Shown piece by piece: positions 18,801-24,424 of a stretch of DNA of 41,262 nt (its first letter is position 1; each line of letters opens with the position of its first letter). The DNA comes from Bacteroidetes bacterium HGW-Bacteroidetes-1. Lineage in GTDB: Bacteria > Bacteroidota > Bacteroidia > Bacteroidales > F082. The translations under genes were made by a program, and so were the position numbers. Below the pieces are notes generated by a model. The model was not told where the DNA came from and searched no databases. It was given only the letters and a program-made list of their open reading frames with translations. Location: positions 1 through 41,262 of the forward strand of contig PHDU01000027.1 of assembly GCA_002842755.1 (NCBI GenBank). Direction: 5' to 3'.

Positions 18801-19304
18801 TTCACTAATTTCCTGTATACTATTTAGTAAGTGCTCTACCTTACTTCCTGCAATGCCATCCTCTTTTGTTCGGCTTGCAGCTTGCTGAAATTGCCCGGCC
18901 CGCAACAAGCGGATTGTTTCTTCCCGCATTGCATTCCAGATGATAAATTCCATATTTATTGTGACAATTTCGGCTTTGTGCCCTAAATATTGCTTTTCGA
19001 GTGTTTCAATCTGGTCAAAAGCATCAGCTTTTGTAACATCAATGTGTTCGAGCGTTTTAACGAGTTCAATTTGATCCTCTGATATGAAAAGGTTTTTCAT
19101 CTCCCTGTGAATAATCAGAATATCCGCCCTAAGCTTTCCTAAAGCACCACGCACCTGATAAGGATGATCATAAAGGTATTTTGTTTGCTTTTGAAGTTCA
19201 TCAGTTTGCATGTAGGTCAAAACTCCCATTATAACAACAAATACAATCATAGCCATAAAGGCAAGTTTAATTTGCGTCTGGATTTTGATATTTTTCAAGT
19301 TCAT
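15879..19304 (-). CDS. Membrane hybrid histidine kinase, 4-helix sensor-HAMP-GAF-PAS-HK-REC-REC
   Basis: A 1141-residue inner-membrane protein. TM1 (about 13-31) and TM2 (about 192-210) enclose a roughly 160-residue helical periplasmic region that resembles the four-helix-bundle sensors of chemoreceptors. HAMP (211-264), GAF (about 270-420) and PAS (450-565) follow. An E/Q-rich coiled coil (565-625, with ELSTQSAELAEQNTELEMQ) leads to the His box SNMSHELRTPLNS, with phospho-His 635. The ATPase boxes are NLISNAVKF, DTGIGI and GSGLGLAI. Two receivers end the protein, with D931 (LDLMMPGMDG) and D1070 (LDISLPGIDG). This is the only gene of the cluster with a membrane sensor. It lies 42 nt after a cheR-like gene. 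Hybrid kinases of this layout are often found beside CheR/CheB; here CheB is missing. Confidence 0.95.
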   Translation of the reverse strand: MNLKNIKIQTQIKLAFMAMIVFVVIMGVLTYMQTDELQKQTKYLYDHPYQVRGALGKLRADILIIHREMKNLFISEDQIELVKTLEHIDVTKADAFDQIETLEKQYLGHKAEIVTINMEFIIWNAMREETIRLLRAGQFQQAASRTKEDGIAGSKVEHLLNSIQEISEFENNKGLSFYLNSVELEKSLNKQLLIIVTLILIFTILLFYWVTQNIKKPILLISNAARSIQKGKFDARSNYELKNEFGELSDTFNAMAESIQENIRLNENTTALTEIMLSEEEAKSFFQKVLFSLASLTGSQMAAVYLLSKDKTKLCYAHSIGMNDLAHQTFSIERFEGEFGVSLSTHQVNHIKNLDKDTKFVFNTVSGTFIPREIITIPIIAGGVTEAVISLATVGAFNKQALQLIDKNLATLTSRILGILFYSKMKELSEILEQKNKELEQQKNELFKASAYNRGLIEASLDPLVTFSPDGIISDVNKSTEDYTGYNRQDLIGTKVSNYFSMPERVEEGYKKVLREGFVRDYELELKHKSGKLVPVIYNASVYYDNTGRIAGVFAAARDISEIKSAMEKLNFLNDEIKQRAEKLSLANNELEAQKNELSTQSAELAEQNTELEMQKKQLDEANKLKSVFLSNMSHELRTPLNSVIALSGVLSRKLKGKVNEVDYSYLDIITKNGKNLLNLINEILDLSRIEAGKEECIYSKFSIFELVSELTTMIQPSADEKNLEILNRIPQDFALVTSDRQKVKHILQNLISNAVKFTDKGSIVVYLLKTTDYIGIAVKDTGIGIAADLIPVIFDEFRQADEKTARLYGGSGLGLAIAKKYSELLDGYIEVNAIPNKGSTFTLFLPLYNSKVDEVETLSTFQGENRDEKSFMALKNKNELRILIVEDSEAQIIQLSEMLLSEGYQVDIAKEGQEALQKIRVLMPDSIILDLMMPGMDGFEILKNIREEFDFKVPIIVLTAKHISKEELSILKGNNISQLVQKGELNRSELLSKIEAMMPDKNRKKQVVQSENVIKKAGDPTILLVEDNPDNSLTIKALLGDKYFLLLAEDGITGLEKARNFKPHLILLDISLPGIDGFEVLKGIRETESIKNVPVVAVTARAMKGDKEMLLDFGFDAYIPKPVDDVLLEKTINRLLNHGK

Positions 19305-19345
19305 AATTTATTGTATTTGGTTTTGCAGAATAATGGGATGTTAAA

Positions 19346-20230
19346 TCATGCCCTATATTGAATATTGCCTTCATCAAAATTCTCATTTCTCATTTTGAAA
19401 TAAGTTGAATTCATTTTGAAAATAGCGGATCGGGGAAACAACTCAATAAAGTTATTTCTTCTTACAATTTCACGTTCCGTTTCACCCGTAATCAAATATC
19501 CGTCACTTGCCAGCGATTTTGATACTTTACTTAGAATAAGCTTTCGAAATTCATCTTTATAATAAAAAAGCAAGTTTGCGCAGAATACAATATCGAAATC
19601 ACCAAAAATACTAACAGGTGGGCTGCTTAGTGATGGATGAAGCAAATCAAAAACTGAAAATTCTACATTCTTCTTTAATTCCTGTTTCATTGAAACCATT
19701 TCTCCATCAATGATAAACCAGTCGTTTACTCTTTTCAGGCTCATTTTATTTAAAGCTGAAATATGATATTTTCCTTCAATAGCTTTTTTAATTTGAATAT
19801 TGCTCTGATCTGTGGCAAAAATTCTATATGTAAAAGGAGCAGTAGTGTTGCGTTTGATTTCTTCAAGCAGAATTGCAATGCTGTACACTTCCTGACCCGA
19901 AGCACACGCAGCAGACCAGATGCGAATTTCTTTTCTGTTCTGACTTTTAAGCCGGATCAAAATGGCTGGCAAAACGATGGATTCCAAAACTGAAAATGTA
20001 AGGGTATCGCGAAAAAACTCACTGTGTGAATTCAAAAGCTTCTCGTTTAGAATAGACGCTTCATCCTTTGATTTTAAAAGCAGTTGAAAATATTCCTCCA
20101 AATTTAAAACAGAATGAAACTGAATACGATCAAGCAGCACTTTTTCAATAAAAGCATCATCGAAAACATTGGTTTTAAATCCAAGTTTCTCGTAAAGTGT
20201 AGTATGTATCTGGTCAAGAAAATTTTTCAA
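19346..20230 (-). CDS. CheR-type SAM-dependent protein glutamate methyltransferase
   Basis: CheR enzymes methylate glutamate side chains of chemoreceptors with S-adenosylmethionine. The N-terminal helical subdomain ends in LLNSHSEFFRDT (65-76), the family T/S-x-FFRD segment. The SAM motif is IWSAACASGQEVYSIAI (104-120), followed by IFATDQSNIQIKKA (138-150) and, after DIVF, CANLLFYY (217-224), where most CheR proteins have CRNVLIYF, so the Arg is replaced by Ala here. The 294-residue length is normal. No chemoreceptor, CheA, CheW or CheB is in the window. The gene sits between a REC-PAS-PAS gene (58 nt upstream) and the HAMP-containing hybrid kinase (42 nt downstream), so its substrate may be that kinase; this is inference. 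Confidence 0.9.
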   Translation of the reverse strand: MKNFLDQIHTTLYEKLGFKTNVFDDAFIEKVLLDRIQFHSVLNLEEYFQLLLKSKDEASILNEKLLNSHSEFFRDTLTFSVLESIVLPAILIRLKSQNRKEIRIWSAACASGQEVYSIAILLEEIKRNTTAPFTYRIFATDQSNIQIKKAIEGKYHISALNKMSLKRVNDWFIIDGEMVSMKQELKKNVEFSVFDLLHPSLSSPPVSIFGDFDIVFCANLLFYYKDEFRKLILSKVSKSLASDGYLITGETEREIVRRNNFIELFPRSAIFKMNSTYFKMRNENFDEGNIQYRA

Positions 20231-20288
20231 TGCATTGGATTTAAAATTTTATCAAAACGAAATTTTTCATCGAAATTTCAATTTTCTT

Positions 20289-21635
20289 TTATTCAAAAAT
20301 CAAATATTTCTCTTTTTCACCAGCATTGAGCAGTAGTTGGTTGATTTCCTTTTTTAGCTCAATCATTTTTAGCTCTCTCCCCACTGTTAGATTATTGAAG
20401 CGCTCCAGCTCATCAATTTTATTTTTTAAAATTGCCTCGGTACGCTTTCTTTCACTTATATCTCTCATAATTCCAACGGCCATCCATGTATCTTTTTGCC
20501 GGATGGACGACAGAGACAATTCGATCGGGAATAATTTGCCTGTTTTAGAAATACCTTCAACTTCAACCGTTTTACCAATAGCACTACCTTCACCAGTTGA
20601 TATAAAATGAGAAAATGCTAAAAAATGCTTTTCGCGATAACTTTCGGGAGTGATTATTTCATGGATTTTCTTTCCGATGATTTCATCCGATGAATAACCA
20701 AATATTTTTTCAGCTGCGGGATTCCAAAAAGTCGCCATTCCTTCATTGTTAATCATTACAATAGCATCATTGGCAGCATTCGTGATACTTTGTAGCTGCC
20801 GCTGTTTCTCCATAAGAATATCATCGGCCATTTTTCGTTCCGTGATATCGCTGATGATCCCGTACCACAATGTACTTCCATCCGGTAATAATTCGGGTTG
20901 AGCAATGCAAAAACGCCAACAAAGGCCTTGTTCAGGAAGAACAACTCTGAACTCCTGCTGAAAGAGTGTCTGATTCGCAGCCGATTCAAATATTTTAGTC
21001 GAAATTCTTTCATAATCATCTGGATGCAATCTTGTAAATACTAAACTTGCGTCTTCTATAATCTGCTCAGGCATAACTTCATATATATTCCACATTCCTT
21101 TGCTCGCAAAAGGGAATGCAGAACTACCATCAGGATAAAGTCTATACTGATAAACAACGCCTGGAACTAGATCAGTTAGTTTCGTTAGCATTTCCAAACT
21201 CTGTCTGAGCTTTTCCTTTTCCTCAATAATTTGTTGATTAAAACCAATATTTTCTATTGCTTTTTTTCGCTTTTCAGATGCCTCCTTTACTGCAAAAGGC
21301 AATCTTTTCATATGATCTTTGATCACATAATCCACAGCACCTGCTCGCATACATTCAACTGCAATTTCTTCGTTTTGCGAACCTGTCAGAATAATTACCG
21401 GAAGTAAAGGGTCGTGCTCCTTTGTCAGCTTCAATGCTTCCAAACCATTGAAATCTGGCATAGTATAATCTGCAATTACCAAATCAGGCGCAAAATTGAT
21501 TAGTTTCTCAATAAAGGCAGATGCAGTATCAACCCGACAAGAGGCAAATTGAAATTCGGGTTCAAGGATTCTTTTTGCCAGCTCATAATCGACAATTGCA
21601 TCTTCGGCAAAAAGGATTCGCAAATCGTTTTGCAT
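20289..21635 (-). CDS. Response regulator REC-PAS-PAS with C-terminal helix, no kinase or DNA-binding domain
   Basis: A 448-residue protein at the head of the signalling block. The REC domain (1-120) has ED at 11-12, phosphoacceptor D56 in IADYTMPDFNG, T84 and K106. PAS domains lie at about 155-265 (WRFCIAQPELLPDG, then DITERK) and 280-398 (TFWNPAAEKIFGYSSDEIIG, then RDISERK). The protein ends in a charged helix, LERFNNLTVGRELKMIELKK, a tail seen on many PAS-REC proteins. There is no His kinase, GGDEF, EAL or DNA-binding output, so the output must be by protein contact. It may be the receiver for the receiver-less 4xPAS kinase or a regulator of CheR. It is divergent from gcvT. Confidence 0.92.
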   Translation of the reverse strand: MQNDLRILFAEDAIVDYELAKRILEPEFQFASCRVDTASAFIEKLINFAPDLVIADYTMPDFNGLEALKLTKEHDPLLPVIILTGSQNEEIAVECMRAGAVDYVIKDHMKRLPFAVKEASEKRKKAIENIGFNQQIIEEKEKLRQSLEMLTKLTDLVPGVVYQYRLYPDGSSAFPFASKGMWNIYEVMPEQIIEDASLVFTRLHPDDYERISTKIFESAANQTLFQQEFRVVLPEQGLCWRFCIAQPELLPDGSTLWYGIISDITERKMADDILMEKQRQLQSITNAANDAIVMINNEGMATFWNPAAEKIFGYSSDEIIGKKIHEIITPESYREKHFLAFSHFISTGEGSAIGKTVEVEGISKTGKLFPIELSLSSIRQKDTWMAVGIMRDISERKRTEAILKNKIDELERFNNLTVGRELKMIELKKEINQLLLNAGEKEKYLIFE

Positions 21636-21767
21636 AAAATAATTATTAAGTTTAACAGCCCTAAATTAACAAATAAAATAACAATCCGTTGCTAAGTTAC
21701 AATACAATCAATCGAATGAGAAAAAAAGTGAAATATTGATCAATAATCGACAAAAACCGGAATGAGG

Positions 21768-21794
21768 TTCGGCGTAGTTGAAAACTACGCCGAA
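21768..21794. repeat. Orphan perfect inverted repeat, 12-bp arms with 3-nt loop
   Basis: Arms TTCGGCGTAGTT (21768-21779) and AACTACGCCGAA (21783-21794) are perfectly complementary with a GAA loop. On neither strand is the stem followed by a long T-run. It may be an operator for a divergent promoter pair, a leader hairpin, or a remnant terminator of a lost gene. Confidence 0.6.
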
Positions 21795-21888
21795 CAAGGG
21801 GGAAATTTTAATAAAATTTTCATTAATTTAAACTCATTCTATATTTCATTTTATTACAAAAACAATCCGGCATAAAGTTCAAAAGCAG

Positions 21889-21896
21889 TACTTTTG
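21889..21896 (+). promoter_or_regulatory. Candidate -7 box for gcvT
   Basis: TACTTTTG on the plus strand matches TAnnTTTG, about 68 nt before the gcvT ATG. No TTG is found at the expected -33 position. There is no visible glycine riboswitch-like structure, though I cannot exclude one by eye. Confidence 0.35.
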
Positions 21897-21964
21897 GGGC
21901 TTAAACAAAAAGAGATTTTTCTCTGAAAAACTTTTGTAAATTCACTTACATCAAATCAGTTAAA

Positions 21965-23050
21965 ATGAAAAAGACAGCATTAAATCATTTACATCACAAA
22001 ATGGGCGGCAAAATGGTGCCATTCGCAGGCTTCGAAATGCCGGTAACCTTTGAAGGAGTAAATGCAGAGCATGAAACAGTCAGGCTGAAACTTGGCGTTT
22101 TTGATGTTTCGCACATGGGCGAATTCTGGGTTGAAGGCCCCCATGCCGCCGAACTTGTTCAACGTGTTACTACCAATGATATTTCAGCACTTTACGACGG
22201 CAAAATACAATACAGCTGCTTCCCGAACGGGAAAGGTGGCATCGTTGACGACTTGTTGGTTTATCGTTATAATACAGAGAAATATTTACTCGTTGTAAAC
22301 GCTTCAAACATTGATAAAGACTGGAACTGGGTAAGTCAGAATAATAAAAACGGGGCAAAACTAACCAATGCATCTGATGCCACTTCTCAGCTTGCTGTAC
22401 AAGGGCCTCTTGCGCTCCGTGCAATGCAAAAACTTACTTCCACATCCATTATAGATATGGAGTATTACACTTTTAAGGTGCTCGATTTTGCAGGCGTAAA
22501 GAATATTTTACTCTCTACAACAGGCTATACCGGTGCAGGTGGTTGTGAAATCTATTTTAACAATGAAGACGCAGAAAAAATCTATAATGCTGTTCTTGAA
22601 GCTGGAGCTGAGTTTGGCATTAAACCTATCGGACTTGCAGCCCGCGATACACTTCGTCTGGAAATGGGATTCTGCCTCTACGGTAACGATATCAACGATA
22701 CGACCTCACCTATTGAAGCCGGATTAGGATGGATAACAAAGTTTGTGGATGGTAATCCTTTTATCGACAGAGAATTGATGGAAACTCAAAAAGCCAACGG
22801 TACTAAACGCATGCTCAAAGGTTTTGAGATGGAAAAAGGTATTCCACGACATGATTATGAAATCTGTGATGAAAATGGTACAGTCATCGGAAATGTTACT
22901 TCTGGCACCATGTCACCAATGCTCAAAAAGGGAATCGGAATGGGCTATGTAGAAAAAGCATACAGTAAGATTGGAACGCAGATTTATATTAAGATTCGTG
23001 AAAAGTTAATGCCTGCTACCATTGTAAAATTGCCCTTTTATAAAGAATAA
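21965..23050 (+). CDS. gcvT: Glycine cleavage system T protein (aminomethyltransferase)
   Basis: Transfers the methylene group from the aminomethyl-lipoyl H protein to tetrahydrofolate, making 5,10-methylene-THF and ammonia. Family blocks are intact: [12 protein letters not shown] near the start, [13 protein letters not shown], the catalytic [11 protein letters not shown] (91-101), [35 protein letters not shown], and the C-terminal [19 protein letters not shown]. The 361-residue length is standard. gcvH and gcvP are not nearby, which is common in Bacteroidota. Its product is the one-carbon donor used by ThyA, although thyA is 12 kb away. A strong terminator follows. Confidence 0.97.
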   Translation: MKKTALNHLHHKMGGKMVPFAGFEMPVTFEGVNAEHETVRLKLGVFDVSHMGEFWVEGPHAAELVQRVTTNDISALYDGKIQYSCFPNGKGGIVDDLLVYRYNTEKYLLVVNASNIDKDWNWVSQNNKNGAKLTNASDATSQLAVQGPLALRAMQKLTSTSIIDMEYYTFKVLDFAGVKNILLSTTGYTGAGGCEIYFNNEDAEKIYNAVLEAGAEFGIKPIGLAARDTLRLEMGFCLYGNDINDTTSPIEAGLGWITKFVDGNPFIDRELMETQKANGTKRMLKGFEMEKGIPRHDYEICDENGTVIGNVTSGTMSPMLKKGIGMGYVEKAYSKIGTQIYIKIREKLMPATIVKLPFYKE

Positions 23051-23089
23051 AGTTTTTAGGTTGGACTCAGTAATCTGGATCAACATCTC

Positions 23090-23127
23090 AAAAAACTCAT
23101 CGAAATTTAACTATCGGTGAGTTTTTT
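23090..23127 (+). terminator. Intrinsic terminator of gcvT
   Basis: Arms 23090-23102 (AAAAAACTCATCG) and 23115-23127 (CGGTGAGTTTTTT) form a 13-bp stem with one T-G wobble and a 12-nt loop. The T-run is part of the 3' arm. It begins 40 nt after the gcvT stop. Confidence 0.8.
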
Positions 23128-23191
23128 GCTTTTGTTCCTGATAACACCCATATCATTTTTGAAAAAATTAATATCTTGCTTAATAATCGTG

Positions 23192-23215
23192 TACATTTGA
23201 CAAAGTAAACTTTGT
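23192..23215 (+). promoter_or_regulatory. Candidate -7 box and adjoining inverted repeat before the GNAT-like gene
   Basis: TACATTTG (23192-23199) matches TAnnTTTG. It is directly followed by ACAAAGT-AA-ACTTTGT (23200-23215), a perfect 7-2-7 inverted repeat that would overlap the transcription start, a typical place for a repressor site. The -33 element is not clear. The gene starts at 23241. Confidence 0.35.
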
Positions 23216-23240
23216 ATTAACTTTAAGTAAACTATTTGTT

Positions 23241-24365
23241 ATGGATCTGAGAATACAACAAGTCAGAAGCAAAGCTGATTTAAAAAAGTTCATTTATTTA
23301 CCAGAAAAAATTCATGCAAACCACCATAACTGGGTGCATCCTTTGTATTTCGATGACAAAGTATTCTTTGATAAAAAAAAGAACAAGTCTTTTGGTTTTT
23401 CTGACACTATAATGTGTCTGGCATGGAACGAAAAAAAACTTGTCGGCAGGATCATGGGTATTATCAATCAACGTTACAATGAAACCCATGATGAAAAACA
23501 TGCCAGATTTTGTTTTTTGGAATGCTACCAGGATATCGAAATTGCGAAAGCATTGATTGATGAGGTTGAAGAATGGGCTCGTGAAAAAGGAATGACGACG
23601 CTTATCGGCCCGCTGGGTTTTTCTGATAAAGATCCGCAAGGTGTTCTTATTGAAGGTTTTACAGAAAAGGTTGTGATAGCAACCAACTATAATTTTGAAT
23701 GGATGCCTCAATTTCTTGAAAATCTTGGATTCAAAAAAAAAGTTGATCTGGTGTCCTATCTTGTGAAAGTCCCAGAAGTATTTCCCGAATTTCTGCAAAA
23801 AGTGTATCAACGCGCAATAAAAAACAAAGGCATCTTCATGCATGAATTCACGACAAAAAAAGAACTTAAACCATGGATTGTACCCATTTTTCGATTGATG
23901 AACGAATCTTACAAACACATTTATGGGTTTATTCGCCTTGAGGAGAAAGAAATGTATGCCTATGCCCGACGATATCTGCCCGTTTTAGATCCAAGATTTG
24001 TCAAAATAATTACAGACGAAAAACAGCAAGTCATAGCCTTTTTAATCAGCATGCCCGAACTGAGTGAAGGAATACGGAAAGCCAAAGGAAGAATTTTGCC
24101 TTTAGGCTGGTATAAAATTTTGATGGCAAACAAAAAAACCCTACTTCTGACGATGCTTCTTGGTGCTATCGACGAAACGCACCGGGGAATTGGTCTTGAT
24201 GCAATTCTGGCAATAAAAATTCTGGAATCTGCCCAAAAGCACGGTATGAAATACCTTGACAGCCATCTCATACTTGAACACAATCAACCTATGCGAGCTG
24301 AATACGAACGCTTTGGTGGCGTCCTTCACAAAAAATACCGCATTTTCAGCAGAAGCATTGATTAG
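23241..24365 (+). CDS. GNAT-fold family protein, YghO-like (putative N-acetyltransferase)
   Basis: A soluble 374-residue protein. The N-terminal part (IYLPEKIHANHHNWVHPLYF, then KKLVGRIMGIINQRYNE) and the segment GMTTLIGPLGFSDKDPQGVL resemble the conserved YghO-like family of E. coli and other bacteria. The C-terminal part (ILPLGWYKILM, LLGAIDETHRGIGLDAIL, YLDSHLILEHNQPMRAEYER) has the R-G-x-G-like acetyl-CoA loop and the terminal N-x-x-M-R-x-x-x-x-F layout of GNAT domains. The substrate is unknown; I assign the fold by pattern only. It is a single gene between gcvT and a convergent T9SS gene. Confidence 0.6.
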   Translation: MDLRIQQVRSKADLKKFIYLPEKIHANHHNWVHPLYFDDKVFFDKKKNKSFGFSDTIMCLAWNEKKLVGRIMGIINQRYNETHDEKHARFCFLECYQDIEIAKALIDEVEEWAREKGMTTLIGPLGFSDKDPQGVLIEGFTEKVVIATNYNFEWMPQFLENLGFKKKVDLVSYLVKVPEVFPEFLQKVYQRAIKNKGIFMHEFTTKKELKPWIVPIFRLMNESYKHIYGFIRLEEKEMYAYARRYLPVLDPRFVKIITDEKQQVIAFLISMPELSEGIRKAKGRILPLGWYKILMANKKTLLLTMLLGAIDETHRGIGLDAILAIKILESAQKHGMKYLDSHLILEHNQPMRAEYERFGGVLHKKYRIFSRSID

Positions 24366-24424
24366 ACTTGTCGTAAAAAACAATGCCTCTGAATTCGTTC
24401 CTTATTCAAATGATTACTGCCTCA

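Larger units (their letters stand above)
21636..21964. other. Divergent intergenic region between the signalling block and gcvT
   Basis: This 329-nt AT-rich region has no credible ORF. It contains a perfect 12-bp hairpin (21768-21794) and a plus-strand -7 box TACTTTTG (21889-21896) for gcvT. The hairpin is GC-rich against its surroundings and lies between two genes that point away from each other, so it does not terminate either of them. Confidence 0.6.

Noticed and set aside
10094-21635. Classical chemotaxis operon
   Set aside because: Only a CheR homologue is present; CheA, CheW, CheB, CheY-only proteins and chemoreceptor signalling domains are all missing.
23298-23918. 206-aa minus-strand ORF, Phe- and Lys-rich
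   Set aside because: It lies fully antisense to the GNAT-like gene, has low-complexity composition from A/T-rich codons and no family resemblance.
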